Positions 9,996 through 21,884 of a stretch of 64,000 bases of DNA are shown here, in pieces (position 1 is the stretch's first letter; every line of letters begins with the position of its first letter). The stretch covers positions 124,001 through 188,000 of the forward strand of contig CAOLHI010000652.1 of assembly GCA_948474755.1 (NCBI GenBank), in the 5' to 3' direction. Made by a program: the position numbers and the translations under genes. This DNA comes from Ctenosaura bakeri. Its lineage: Eukaryota > Chordata > Lepidosauria > Squamata > Iguanidae. The notes under the pieces were generated by a model. The model searched no databases and was not told where the DNA came from. It saw nothing but the letters and a program-made list of their open reading frames with translations.

Positions 9996-11135
9996 TTCGG
10001 TTTCCCTCCCTCCTCCCCTTCTCTCCTTCCTCCTCTTCTTCCTCTCCTCCTTCTCCCTCCTCCTGCTCTTCCTTCTCCCCTCCCCTTCTTCTCTCCTCCT
10101 CCTCACTCCTTCTTCTCTCCTACTGTTCCTCCTCCTCCCCCTCTTCCTCCTTCTACTTCCTTTTTCTGTCCTTCTCCTCCTCCTGCTCATCTTCCTCTCC
10201 TCCTCCTCCTCCCTTACTCCTCCTCCTCCTCCTCCTCCTCCCTTCTTCTTCTCTCCTCCTCCTCTTTTCTCTCCCTCTTCCTCCTTCCTCTCTCCCACCT
10301 ATCTTCCTTCTCTCCTTCCTCCTCCTCCTCCTCCTCCTCCCTTCTTCTCTCCTACTCTTCCTCCTCCTCCTCCCCTTTGTCCTCCCCCTCTTTCTCCTTC
10401 TCCTTCCTTTTTCTGTACTCCTCCTGCTGCTCATCTTCCTCTTCTCCTCCTCCTCCTCCTCCCTTACTCCTCTTCCTCTTTCTCTTTCTTCCTTCTCTCT
10501 CTTCCTCCTCCTCCTCCTTCCTTCTTCTCTCCTACTCTTCTTCCTCCTCCCCTTTGTCCTCCTCCTCTTTTCCTTCTCCTTACTTTTTCTGTCCTCCTTC
10601 TGCTCCTCCTCCTCCTCTTCCTCCTCCTTCTCCCCTTTGTCCTCCTCCTCTTCCTTCTTCTCCTTCCTTTTTCTGTCCTCCTCGTCCTGCTGCTCATTTT
10701 CCTCTCCTCCTCCTCCTCCCTTACTCCTCTTCCTCCTTCTCTTTCTTCCTTCTCTCTCTTCCTCCTCCTCCTCCTCTTTCCTTCTTCTTTTCTCCTCCTC
10801 CTCTTCTTCTCTCCCTCTTCCTCCTTCCTCTCTCCTACTTATCTTCCTCCTCTCCTTCCAACTCCTCATTATTCTCCTCCTTCCTTCTTCTCTCCTACTC
10901 TTCCTCCTCCCCCCTTTGTCCTCCTCCTCTTCCTCCTTCTCCTTACTTTTTCTGTCCTCCTCCTCCTCCCTTCCTCCTCTTCTTCCTTCTCTTTCTTCCT
11001 CCTCTTTCTCCTCCTTCCTTCTTCTCCTCTCCTACTCATCTCCCTCGTCCTCCCTCTTTCTTCTCTCCTCCCTCTCCTCCTTCTTTTCTCCTCCTCTTCC
11101 TCCTCTCCCTCCTCCCCTTCTTCTCTCCTCCACTT
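9996..11135. repeat. 1.1-kb polypyrimidine (CTC/TTCC) tract
   Basis: Almost only C and T on the + strand, from CCTCC, CTTCTT and TCTCC units. A marker phrase TTTTTCTGTCCTCC (with variants) recurs near 10161, 10408, 10585, 10668 and 10947, so longer units were duplicated irregularly. The long Ser/Leu/Pro and Arg/Glu/Lys-Gly open frames across it are composition artefacts. Confidence 0.95.
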
Positions 11136-11984
11136 AGACCTCTTTTCCACATCCGCTGTCTTGTCCACCTGAGTCAAAGGAGATCCCAGGCTAGAAGTTT
11201 CCAAAAGAAAAAGTTTGGAGTCCCAGCCCTCGGGCTGATGTGGGAAAGGAAACGTGAGAGAGGGGAAGAGAGCGCTGTGCCAAGAAGAGTCTTCTAAGTA
11301 TCTGAACTATTTTTTTGAAGAAAGTTAGAGATGATTTGAAGAGCAGCGCTGGGGGGGGGTCTGCGTTGGGGGAAGCTGCTCAGAGAGGCCCGTCCAATGT
11401 GTCTAAATGCCAGACATCTAATCATCAATGTTCTCATTCTGAGCGAAGGCCTAAATTCACATTCAGCGATGCCTTAGCAGACCCAAGAGAACCTGCTGCA
11501 GCGTCTTCATGGGGATAAGTAACCCATAAATTCTTGCCAAGGGTGAAATTAACTTTTGTGCCAATTGCACAGGAAAAGACTCCGGGGTCCCCTAAGACCC
11601 ATTCCGGAGACCTGTGCTGTTTAAGTGGGACTCGGGAACATAGATTTTTGTTAGTCCAAAGAGAACTAGAAATGGTGAAAAAGAGCGGAAGGAGAGGCTT
11701 TGAGCCAAGACAGAGGGATGCGCAGGGAAATTATTGAAACCCGTGTTCTAATAATGCCTCCATTTCAGAAAGATGTACGACCCATCCATGAAAAACTATC
11801 CACCCTTTAACAGGGCTTAGAAGTCGAAAACAGCTGTTAAAGTTATTCAGGTGACACAGCAGTGTGACTGATCCTGCATGCAAATGTACGTTTCTCAGAA
11901 AGTCCTGGGGTGGCGTTTGGGGCGAGGGGAGCAGGATCCGTTTGAAAAGAAACTTCTTTCTTGGAACCCAGATTCCAACACTCC
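11136..11984. other. Unique intronic sequence
   Basis: No gene or repeat recognised. It includes a G-run near 11349. Confidence 0.4.
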
Positions 11985-12440
11985 ATGCTGGAGCGTGTCC
12001 AGAGGAGGGCCACCAAAAAGATGAAAGGCCTGGAAGCCACAAAACCCTCCAAGGAGTGGCTGAGAGAGCTGGAGATGTTTAGCCCGGAGAAGAGTAGGTT
12101 AAGAGGGGACATGATAGCCATGTTTAAATATTTGAAGGGATGCCATACAGAAGAAGATGGAGCAAGCCTGTTTTCTGCTGCTTCAGAGACTAGGACACAG
12201 AGCAATGGCGTCATGCTTCAGGAAAAGAGATTTCATCTAAACAATAGGAAATATTTACTGGTCGTAAAAGCTGTTTGACAGTGGAATCTGGTGTTTTCTC
12301 AATGGAGTTTCCTTCTTTGGAGGTTTTCAAACAGAGGCTAGATGGCCATCTGTTGGGAATGCTTTAATGGTGTATTCCTGCATGGCACACAGTTGGACTC
12401 AATTACACTTGGGGTATATTCCAGCTCTATGATGCTATGA
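11985..12440 (+). mobile_element. CR1 LINE 3' fragment, diverged
   Basis: Encodes LERVQRRATKKMKGLEATKP, then [12 protein letters not shown], with frame breaks after about 12278. Ends near TATGATGCTATGATCC. Confidence 0.9.
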
Positions 12441-12870
12441 TCCAATGGGCTGGTTGCAGCTACAGAATGAGCACGTTCTGGGAAGTGTCCATGCCCCAAG
12501 GGAGCAGCAGCCTGCCTGTTCTTGAACCACGTGGCAGTGTCCTCTGTAGCACTGCCAGGGCCCGTCTAAGAATGTTGGACTCTCTCCCCTGGGAAGAGGC
12601 TTTGATTCATTACATTTTTAAAGGCAGTCAGTCAGTGGCAAAGGTGCCTTAGTCTCAGCCTTGAACTGAGGAGTTCTCCCAGTTGTTGAACCTCAAGCCC
12701 AAGCTGGATGCGGCTCCTTTCAGGTTCAGACTAACAACCAGAGCAGGTCCACTGCCCAGCTGACTCGGGAGATACCCACCACCATGGTCTATTGCCGTTC
12801 AGTTACCTGGGAGGAAGCCTCATGGGACGGCCTTCTGAGTAGATGTGTCTGTAGATTGTGGAGCAAGTGG
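12441..12870. other. Intronic sequence, no feature seen
   Basis: No recognisable gene or repeat. Confidence 0.4.
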
Positions 12871-12932
12871 CACTGTTGTTGTTGTCGTATACCTTTCAAG
12901 TTGTTCCTGGCATAGGGGTGTGTGTGTGTGAT
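12871..12932 (-). mobile_element. Sauria-type SINE tail with GT repeat
   Basis: TGTTGTTGTTGTCGTATACC, then TTTCAAGTTGTTCCTGGCAT: a reversed SINE 3' end, followed by a short (GT)n. Confidence 0.55.
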
Positions 12933-13007
12933 CCTAGATCTTAGGCATAGGGCCAAATCTAGACTGAAGGAGTTCTCCAAATGTCCACACACGCTTCTGG
13001 GAATCTT

Positions 13008-13200
13008 AGGATCATAGAATCATAGAGCTGGAAGAGACCCCAAAGGCCATCCAGTCTAACCCCCTTCTGCCAGGTAGGAAGACACAACCCAAGTCTCCAC
13101 CTTTGGTTGATGGCCATCTGGCCTCTGTTTCAAAACCTCCAAAGAAGAAGGAGACTCCACTGCACTCCGCTGAGGGCAGCAGCAGATTCCATTGTCGAAC
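13008..13200 (-). mobile_element. CR1 3' fragment
   Basis: Reversed 3' end ATCATAGAATCATAGAGCTG, then AAAACCTCCAAAGAAGAAGG. Encodes only the last residues of ORF2. Confidence 0.88.
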
Positions 13201-13394
13201 TGCTTTTGTCCTAGACCCCCATGTCACCCTGAATCCAAATTTCATTCTAAACCCCTCAGACCAGAGGCTGGACTGGCAGCTTTCAAGCACAGCCACTTCT
13301 CAGCAAAGGAGAAGGAACCAAACATGTCCCCCAAGATTGCCCTGGCTCAGGTCTTCTGTTCCACAACTAGTGCTAAGCAGCACGTATTTTCACG

Positions 13395-13715
13395 TAACAT
13401 CCTTTTGAGTGGTTTGAAGCCATCGGTTCAGTTCCTGTCCTCTGGAGCAGCAGAAAACAAGCTGCCTCCATCTTCCATATGACATCTCTTCAGATATTTG
13501 AGGCAGCTATCATGTCATCTCTCAGTCCAGGCCAATTATTCCCCACTCCCTTGATAAAATTTCTCATAGAGATTAGTTTCCAGATTCTTTACCATCTTGC
13601 TCGCCCTCCTCTGGATACCTTCCAGCTTGTCAATGTCCTTCTTAGACTATGGTGCCCAGAACTGGACACAGGATTCCAGGAGGGGTCTGACCAAATCAGA
13701 ATGGTAATTGCACAG
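13395..13715 (-). mobile_element. CR1 ORF2 C-terminal fragment
   Basis: The reverse complement carries a degraded [12 protein letters not shown] region (TGGTGCCCAGAACTGGACAC) and GCAGCAGAAAACAAGCTGCC. Old copy; probably the 5' continuation of 13008-13200 after a diverged middle. Confidence 0.85.
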
Positions 13716-13829
13716 TGCTGCCCCAGTACTGAATTACAATGTGCTACCAAACGTGCATGCACATCTGCGTGTACAGTACACAGCCATGTATAGAGCAGAT
13801 TCACAGCTGAGTGCAATTGTTACCCTGTA
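13716..13829. other. Unclassified intronic sequence
   Basis: Nothing recognised. Confidence 0.3.
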
Positions 13830-14560
13830 TGTTGGGGGTCCTGGGAGGGGCACCCAAATAACCAAACAACAAAACAAGATGGGGGAAATTAGTCTCGAGC
13901 ACTCTCTTAAGCTAACGAGAGGCAGGGTAACTTTAGCTGGGATCTTCTACCCTATGTCTACGGCTTCAGGTCAGAGAGCGTAGCCAGACAAGGTTTTAAA
14001 GTAATGAAAATAACATTTATTGAGAGCAAACATAAAAGACACCACGTGCACACAGCTAACTAGAAATAGAAATGGAGAGCTTTTGGGGAATGGGTAATAC
14101 GACACCTGGTCTCGTAGTCCTGGGGAGAAGAGGAGGTTGAGGGGAAGAAAGCTCGCTGAGGGGACAACTTCACTGGACAGAGTGACAGCAAGGCTGGATG
14201 GAAGTCCAGGGTGATCCGAGGTAGTCCCAAAAATGGGGACTTTTTATAGGGTGGAGTTTACCTACAGGCCATGCCATGCTTGGTGAGAACAAAGGAATTT
14301 TGTAGCTGGACAAAGGAGTTGGAAAAGGTCAGGTTTTATACGATGGGCTTAGCACTCAATGACAAAAGTATGGCCGGTATGTAAATGGCCCAACATAAAG
14401 GAATGGCTCGGCACTTGGCCATGCGTCTTTGTAAAGTCACACTGAGCAAGGCCGGTTTGCAAGAAAGTTTTTCCCTGAAGCATCGGAGAGGCTTATGTTG
14501 CCTGCCTGAATGAGGTCTGGAATGTTTACCCATTAACGACCGCGCCCTTATGTGCTTGTC
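13830..14560 (-). mobile_element. LTR-like sequence (tentative)
   Basis: Starts TGTTGGGGGTCC. On the minus strand a TATA-like CCTATAAAAAGTCC (near 14240-14255) precedes an AATAAATG signal (near 14019) by about 230 bp, the layout of an LTR promoter and poly(A) site. No target duplication was found, so the limits and identity are uncertain. Confidence 0.35.
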
Positions 14561-15488
14561 CGGTGGACCTCTGCAAACACGTGGGATAGGGTGGCAGAGA
14601 AAGGTCCAGCAAAGGCCAAATTATTTGATATGAAAAGGATATCTAGTGCTCTCACCAGACATATCATAACCGTGATAACACAATGGCACAGCGCACCCAA
14701 ATCTGTCTCCTCAAGCTTGAATTGAATGTGGAGGTTTTGCATTGGACAACCATGTCCAAATGCTTCCAAAGGGGAACTTACACATGCCTACAACACCAGT
14801 CAGAATCCCAGCCCTTGCATCCATCTGTTGCTTTCAACACACATGCAGGTCATTGTGTGTCTGCAGCCCTTCAGTCCCACTCACTGATGAGTGTGTGTGT
14901 GAAATGAGCCAGGGTGTGCAGTCAATCCCTGCTTGTAACATCCTCTCTGGAAGGCCAGGCTGCAGAAGGGCTGCCCCCAGGGGGGACCGACCTGGCCTTG
15001 GCATAGGCAGGAGTGGGGAGACCCACAGGCCTGGCTGTGGCTGTGAGTTTTTCCTGGTTGTTTCTGCCAGGGTGCCACTGATCTCCTATTTTGGCCTCTC
15101 TTTTGCTTTTTTGTTTTAGTCTGCCTGAGATCTTTGCCAAAGACTACATCCTGGACCATGCCTCCAGTTTTAGAACCAGAAATATTTACAAAACAGGAAC
15201 AACAGCACATCTGCTTTGGGTTCAACTTGAGCATTTCTGGCACTTGTCAGACAAAAACAGTGGGATTTGAAAAAGCAATGGAAGGAGAAGATGTCCAGCA
15301 TCTCCCTCTGGTTTGGATTTGGGTGGCTTTTCCCCTCTGTGCCATCCACCACCATGTAAGGAATGGTATAAAAGCATCCCTGGACAAGGCTGGTGGGGAA
15401 GCAAGGGAGGCAGCCCAAGAGACGGGCCGGGCAGCAGACTGTGAATCCCCGGCTCAGCCTGGGAAGGAGCGGAGTGACAGGGCCCACG
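14561..15488. other. Intronic sequence, no gene seen
   Basis: No repeat or exon recognised. The frame 15134-15643 begins inside a stretch with no acceptor or homology that I know. Confidence 0.4.
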
Positions 15489-15570
15489 GCCGGCTTAATA
15501 AATCAGAGATATTAACCGTCCCTGAGGCCCTGGGCACTCTTCATGATAATCACTTCTGGAAGTTAAAGGA
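15489..15570. promoter_or_regulatory. Candidate conserved noncoding block
   Basis: Unique AT-rich core (CTTAATAAATCAGAGATATT, then CATGATAATCACTTC) in otherwise GC-richer surroundings. Texture only. Confidence 0.2.
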
Positions 15571-15702
15571 CATTTTTCTACTTGCCACTGCTTTGGTTAG
15601 CAGACAGTTTTATGGTGCTTTGGTTAAGGGTTTAGAAGGCTGAGCACTAGACTATAAGGACACAAAGCATAACGCTGGAGGTGCCATTGGCTTTTTGTTT
15701 TT

Positions 15703-16003
15703 TCATGGATTCATAGGCTGTAGACTTAGACAGAGGACTTCAGAGGTCGTCTAGCTCAACCCACTGCCCACACAGGACATCCTTATCTTAAGCAACCTCT
15801 GTTTAAAAACCTGTAATGAAGAACGTACCATTGCCTTCCTAGGGAGTTCTCTCCACTAAGAGAAACAACAGCTCTTCCCACCAGGAAATTCTTCCTAATG
15901 TTTAGCCCAAATCTCCTTCCTTGTGATTTGAATCCATTGGTTTGGGCCTTGCCCTCTGGAGCAGCTGAAAACAAGCTTGCTCCATCTTTTCCAAGATATT
16001 TCG
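15703..16003 (-). mobile_element. CR1 fragment, old
   Basis: ATTCATAGGCTGTAGACTTA, then AACCTCTGTTTAAAAACCTG and GGAGCAGCTGAAAACAAGCT: reversed CR1 3' region. Confidence 0.8.
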
Positions 16004-16470
16004 TAGCAGCACAGAGACATAGCTAGAAGGGACTGCAGATGCCATCTTGTCCAAGCCCTTTCCATGGTCAAATCATCCGCAAGAGATGGGCATCCAACCT
16101 CTGTTTAGTCTCTTCTGCTTTCCAATGGCTCTTAACACCAGGGAAGGTTTTCTTAATGAGCAGTCAGAATCTCCTTGCTTTTAATTCAGGCCCAACAGTT
16201 TAGATCCTGCCCTCTGGAGAAACAGAAAGACAGCTTACTTTATCTCCCAAGGAATGACTTGAAGATGGCTCCACCATATCACCCCTCTCGGTCTCCTCCA
16301 AGCTAAACATCCCCAACTCCCTCAGCCAAATTAAGTCTTATAAGGCTTAATTTCCTGACCTTTCCCTATCTTGGTTGTCCTCTTCAGGACACAGTTCAAC
16401 TTGTCAAAGACCTTCTTAAACGGTGGTATCCACAAGCAGACAAGGAGTGCTCCAGGGGAGGCCAAAAGAG
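16004..16470 (-). mobile_element. CR1 fragment, old, different subfamily
   Basis: A second reversed CR1-like copy in tandem: AGAGACATAGCTAGAAGGGA, then GGGCATCCAACCTCTGTTTA and AACATCCCCAACTCCCTCAG. Strongly diverged. Confidence 0.7.
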
Positions 16471-16914
16471 AATAGACTGCGACCCTTAATCTGGACGGTG
16501 GTTCTGCAGAGGACGGGCCTTCGGATCAAATCTGGCCGGTAGCTCACTCGGTCTTCATTTAGCCACCGTGCCCTTGGCCTTAGCTCATACCCTGTTCCAA
16601 TATGGGATGACTGAGGATGACAATGAAGAAGAAGAGGAAGATGATGCTGATCTTCATTACACAGCTATTGTGACAGACAAATGAGATAATGGAAGTTTGC
16701 ATTTGAAAAGTCCTTGATATTCTTTGACTGCATGCTGCTTGGACCTTTTCAACTTACCAGACCCCTGATGCTAGCAGGAGAATGTGGGTCACTCTCTGAG
16801 CCAGGGCACCCTGCTGTGTCCCAAGGGGGCTGGATCTTTGCTGCTGAGCTGGGTTTTAAAGAAAGACTTCTAGCATCCTGTGGAATTCAGCACCTTGGAA
16901 GTTTACTTGGAAGT
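16471..16914. other. Intronic sequence, no feature seen
   Basis: Contains a GAAGAAGAGGAAGATGATG purine-rich patch near 16627. No gene recognised. Confidence 0.4.
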
Positions 16915-17607
16915 CTAGGAGTCTTCACAGACTACAAGCTTCACAGACCACAACATGAGTCAGCAGTGTGATGCGGCAGCCAAGAAAGCCAATGCAATTC
17001 TTGGCTGCATCAATAGGAGTATGGTGTCTAGATCGAGGGAGGTACTGGTACCACTCCACTCTGCTCTGGTTAGACCCCATCTTGAATACTGTGTCCAGTT
17101 CTGGGCACCCCAATTCAAGAAGGATATTGACAAGCTGGAGCAAATCCAGAGGAGGGCGACCAAAATGGTGAGAGGCCTGGAAGCCATGAAGCCCTCTGAG
17201 GAGCAGCTGAGGGTGCTGGGGAAGTTTAGTCTGCAGAAGAGAAGGTTAAGAGGGGACATGATAGCCATGTTTAAATATCTGAAGGGATGCCATGTGGAGG
17301 AAGGAGAGGGCTTGTTTTCTGCTGCTCCAGAGACCAGGACAAGGAGCAATGGATTCAAGCTGCAGGAAAGGAGATTCCACCTGAACCTCAGGAAGAACTT
17401 CCTGACAGTCAGGGCTGTCTGGCAGTGGAATCTGCTGCCTCCATGGAGTGTAGTGGAGTCTTCTTCCTTGGAGGTTTTTAAGCAGAGGCTTGATGGCCAT
17501 CTGCTGGGAGTGCTTTGAGGGTGTTCCTGCATGGCAGAAGGGGGTTGGACTGGATGGCCCCTGGGGTCTCTTCCAACTCTACATTTCTATGATTCTATGA
17601 TTCTACT
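16915..17607 (+). mobile_element. CR1 LINE, 3' 690 bp, young copy
   Basis: Open from [20 protein letters not shown] through [20 protein letters not shown] to [13 protein letters not shown], then the 3' ATTCTATGATTCTA tail. A partly repeated CACAGACTACAAGCTTCACA sits at its truncated 5' edge. Confidence 0.95.
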
Positions 17608-17854
17608 TTAAAATTTAAACTAAAACGCAGAGTGGGTCCACCCTTCTGCTGGCATCAGGACCAATGGCTGCCGCTGTTTGGGAGTGTTGGGTTGTTGTTC
17701 TGTCCCAAAGAGCACAAATTTCACATCCCACGCACCCCAAGCTAACCTCCCCGCTCTCCGTGCCGCCACCTCCGCACACCCACAAAGGCAGGGGGCTTTC
17801 AAGATAACAAGACTGCTCCTGCTTGACCCCTGTGATGGAGCGTGAAACATCATG
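17608..17854. other. Unique intronic sequence
   Basis: No recognisable feature. Confidence 0.35.
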
Positions 17855-18035
17855 CTGGGTTTTCTCCCAGCCTGAATAACTCCAAATGGTATTAAGGGCT
17901 ATAAAGCCACCCAGCCCTTTATAATCCCCTGGCAGAGAGAATCCCCCAGAGATGTGCAAAGTAGCATTTCCTTTTATTGGTTCTGAATTTGCCGGCTGTT
18001 AATTTTTCTAAGTGACTCCTTGTTCTCATATGATG
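17855..18035. promoter_or_regulatory. Candidate conserved noncoding block
   Basis: Repeat-free block with a TTTATAATCCCC core mirrored by GGGCTATAAAGCC, plus CTTTTATTGG and GTTAATTTTTC. Texture suggests an old unique sequence; conservation untested. Confidence 0.25.
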
Positions 18036-18476
18036 GAGTTAACGGGGTGGGGAAGGATTGGAGTCTTTAACACGCTCAGCTCTGAGGCACAGCTTTAGCA
18101 CACAGAGGGGAAAGGAGGGGCATTCGGTGGCACTTTGCCCCATAGCTCAGGACTGGGGGGCATCTTCTGAGGTTGGGCCAAGGGGGATTGCAGTCGTTTT
18201 TGTCCTGGGGCCCTGGAAAGCATTTTCCAGTAGGACCAAACGAGGCATGATGGTGGCCAAAGGACCTCCATCAGGTGTGGAGCTACTCTTACCATACCAG
18301 CAAAGGAAAGGAGAAGACCCAGTGGTCACCCAGCCAGGGAGCCAGAGACCAGCTGGACCACCCTTCCAGAGTGCAAGACAGCTCAGGGTTCCAAAGAGAA
18401 CGAACGGCTGCCACCCTTCCCCTAAGACAGGCCTAAGCAAAAGAAGCTACTCCATATCTTCCCCCCGATCCAGGGT
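18036..18476. other. Intronic sequence, no gene seen
   Basis: Overlapping frames on both strands (18058-18495 +, 18147-18440 -) with no homology that I recognise. Confidence 0.4.
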
Positions 18477-18703
18477 GAGAGCCAGTGTGGTTTGAGTGTT
18501 GGACTGCAACTCTAGAGAGCAGGGTTCAAATCCTCCCTCGGTCATGGAAGCCCACTGGATGACCTTGGGCCAGTCACACTCTTCTTTCATCCATGAAGGA
18601 AGGCAAGGGCAAGCCCCTCTGAACCAATCCTTCCAAGAACGCCCTGTGAGAGATTCACCGTAGGGCCATCATAATTTAGAGGTGACTTGAAGGCTCACAG
18701 CAA
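18477..18703 (+). mobile_element. Sauria-type SINE, near full length
   Basis: tRNA-like head GAGAGCCAGTGTGGTTTGAG (A-box region) with a B box GGTTCAAATCC at 18523-18533. The body contains TGACCTTGGGCCAGTCACAC and the tail GGTGACTTGAAGGCTCACAG. Confidence 0.9.
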
Positions 18704-19652
18704 GAACATAGAGGTTGGATTTCTTTACCAACCCTGCAATGATCAGAATCCTCTCCAACACCTACCTTTCAAAGGATGCAACCTCAACAACACCACTATT
18801 TCCAAATCATTGGAAAGGGGGGGGGGACCAGAGGAGACATCATGGCCCTTCTCCAATAACTGGATGTGCTGCAAGAACTCCATCTATGGGCCCTCCAAGG
18901 ACCCATGGAGGTCATTGCAGTGTGTCCAGCTGCAGAAAAATACCTGGATAGCTCTCCACTGATCCCTTCACCCTCTGATGACCTGGAAATGACCATCTGG
19001 GGAGGGGCTGTGTTGCCTAAAAGGTGGATTTGGGAGCTACCATTGGGAGATCAAACTCTGAAGAGTTATTACATACCACATCTATGTCTTCCAGTGCAAG
19101 AGCTCAGCTGTGGTGTTTATTCAGCCACAGAGGACAATGTTTCCCAGGACATCTAGTGAAAATAGGGGCCTGGTTTTGGAGAGATGCCCATTTTGGAAGC
19201 AGAAAATGATGAAGGAGCAGGCGCCATGGCCACTCCACAGGTGTCAGGTGCCACTGAGCTGGGATCTCCAGAGGTACATGAGACATCAGATGGTGTTGTT
19301 AAAGAAATGAGGCAAATTAGTAAATGAATGGTTGATGTATGGTACAGAAGACCTACTGGTTCCTGTTTAGACACTGTGATGGCCGGAGTGGAAGGAAGGA
19401 GCAAAGCAATCTTGGTCTTTGTCCAGTGCTTGGAAGATCTGCTTTAAAAGAACCATGGAAAGCAAGACTGGCAATCAATGACCAAGACACCAACTGGTGT
19501 TGTTCTGTGTATGGCTGTTGGTGCAAGGCAGGCTTTTCTTCCCAGGAAACCCAAGGTGGCTCAGGATGGGGAGGCGATGTGCAGCTTAGCTTTGAGTTCA
19601 AGGAATTGAGCTCAGAGGTTTAAAAAGCTTTATTCAGGAACATTGGAGAAAC
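18704..19652. other. Unclassified sequence with short frames
   Basis: Open frames up to about 95 codons on both strands (18866-19156 +, 19153-19404 -), none with recognised homology. Possibly an old transposon body. Contains a G8 run at 18817-18825. Confidence 0.35.
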
Positions 19653-20222
19653 TGTAGGAAATGAGACTAAACCAGTTATAATTTAGTCTTCACTAGCAGA
19701 ATTATGCAGAGGAAGCGGTTAAAGTCCTTTCTGTTTAAGAACTCGCGGCTTGAGTCAGCTTAATCCAATTAAATGCAAACACACACAGGTAGCTTGAATA
19801 AAGACTTAAAACTTTACTAATGACTTCTTCATCTACATTTCCATTGAGAGCTTGCTACCTTGACTAGCTAATGCATTAGAGGATAATCTCGGTATGACTC
19901 ACCATCCTCCTTTGATGGGATCCGAAGATAGAATAGTTCAGAGAATAACATCCATGAGGACAAGACACAGGAAAGGCAAAGAAGACTAAAGATGTCTCCT
20001 TCTCTTTTGGGGTGTCTTAACTTTTCTTCCTATCAGGACACAGTCCTGGGTCACAAGATCTGATGACCTGAGCACTAAAGGTATTTATGATCATGCAATA
20101 AAAAGACACAGAAATGAAATGTGAGAGATCTAGCATGCACACACAAGAGGAGGTCCTAAGCTAACTATCCCATTTGTTCTACCAACAAAATGGGGGGAGA
20201 GAATGCTGGTAATTTTCCAACA
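19653..20222 (-). mobile_element. Solo LTR, family A, copy 2 (inverted)
   Basis: Starts TGTAGGAAATGAGAC and ends AATTTTCCAACA, the exact inverse of copy 1's termini. Perfect 5-bp duplication GAAAC at 19648-19652 and 20223-20227. 570 bp, no internal genes. Confidence 0.92.
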
Positions 20223-20227
20223 GAAAC

Positions 20228-20564
20228 AACAGCACATCTTGGTGTTGTCAGGTCTAAAGAAACATTGGATTTGCAGTAGCTTATAAACTGCAACATTTCA
20301 AATTAGCATGCGCTAACATCCCATTTGATGGTTAGCTGTAACACCTCCTTTTCCAAGCTCTCCCCCCTCAAATTTTCTCATTCAGCTTGCCAAAAGTTCG
20401 ACCTTGCAGCCAGTTCTGTCCACCTGCAACTGCCCTCTTATCATGACAATAAAATTCCCATCTTCCCAGCACATGACTCACCAGCCGATCCCATCGTCCC
20501 TTCATAGTATGTACAGTGAAGCCCACAAAGCATCAAAAATAAAGCAGCTACCTAAAAAGATGAC
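20228..20564. other. Unique intronic sequence
   Basis: No feature seen. Confidence 0.35.
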
Positions 20565-20665
20565 AGAGTAAGAAACACCGCCCGACAGGCAAATCTTCAC
20601 TCATTTTATTGTCATCGGTGGATAATTTAATCAATTTTCTCCCTAGTGTGAGAACATCCTTGAAA
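20565..20665. promoter_or_regulatory. Candidate conserved noncoding block
   Basis: Unique; contains TTTTATTGTCATCGG and TAATTTAATCAATTTTC. Texture only. Confidence 0.2.
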
Positions 20666-21884
20666 ACCAGGCACTGTGAACAGTTTAATTCTGTTTTCAT
20701 GTTGGCTTTGTATTTACCGATGCTGTAATTATCTTAGTTTGTAAAAGGCATCCCAATCTTGAAGAAAAAGTGGAGTAAAAATGTGGGTGAGGACTTATTT
20801 TGTGCAAAAAGCACACATGATTTCATTGTACAGAAAATCATATTTTCCCTTCCAGAATATTCTTTTTTTTCTGTGCAAAAAGAAGCCAGCATTTCCTAAC
20901 ACTTGGGAAACACCTCTCTCTTTTGTGATTTGAACATTTGCAAATATTGTTTGACATATTCGTTGTCCGTCCAAAAGGGACTGTGCTGCTTTCCCAATCT
21001 GGCATTTTCCAGAGGTGTTGGATCACAAATCCCATCATTCTGGGCCACGGTGGCTATACATCTTGAGGACTCCAGAATGGGGAGGTTTGGCTTATGATAT
21101 CCTGGTTCCAGGGGTGGCTGGGGCTTCCATGTCGGTGGGGTGGTGAATCTACAAGGATTCTTGTCCATTTTGGGTACAGATCCTAAGTCCCAAATTGATT
21201 CAGCACCTTGGATAGTTCCTTTAGAAGCTAGAGTAAAACCAAGAATGGGCTCACCACACTGAGGACTTGCAAGTTTGGACTAAAACCCAGAGCAAAGCAG
21301 ATTAGTTGCCTTATTCAAGTGGAAGCCCCCTGCCTCCACCGATTGGATCCAGATCTGGGAAACGTAGCCTCAGGTCCCTTCTGGGTGTTCTTTGTTCTGC
21401 TGCTCAAAATCAGAGAAATGGGTCCTTCATGATCTAAATCTAGATGCACTTCTGCTGTGGGCGGATCATGGATCCGGAACCAACACCTGAGGCATCGAAG
21501 GTGACCCAGACCAGCTGCAATTCCCAAAACCTGGTCCCTGCCTGCAGCTTCTGGGGAGCTGGACTCACAAACTGTCCGCCTTCTTGCTCCATTTTTCCAT
21601 TTCCTGTCGACAGCGAAGATGGCAAGAAAGGACATTTCCAATCAGCGCTCCCATAAATCTGTCCAGCCCTTGGATCAGCCTGAGCCGTTTTTCCTACTTT
21701 CCCTTTATTTGCCCTTCAAAAACTAGGAGGTTTTGTCTGTGACCCCAGAGCATTACCGAAACATTATAAAATCTCCAGCTAACAAAGGCTTGCGGGGGGG
21801 GGCACAGAGCGATGGGGATGGCATTTGACGGCCAGTAGTGGCTGTAGTGATTCCAGGGAGGAGAGCCAGCTGCCTTTGGGTGGG
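20666..21884. other. Intronic sequence, no gene seen
   Basis: No exon or repeat recognised. The frame 21315-21641 (-) has no supporting homology. Confidence 0.4.

Noticed and set aside
9920..11137. 405-codon Ser/Leu/Pro open frame and the opposing Arg/Glu-rich frames
   Set aside because: Produced entirely by the polypyrimidine tract. Frames stay open because TAA/TAG/TGA are rare in CT-only or GA-only DNA.
18477..18703. tRNA gene
   Set aside because: The A/B-box head belongs to a SINE with a LINE-type tail. No cloverleaf 3' half is visible.
18866..19404. Possible gene at 18.9-19.4 kb
   Set aside because: Frames of 60-95 codons on both strands with no splice or homology support. Left as unclassified sequence.
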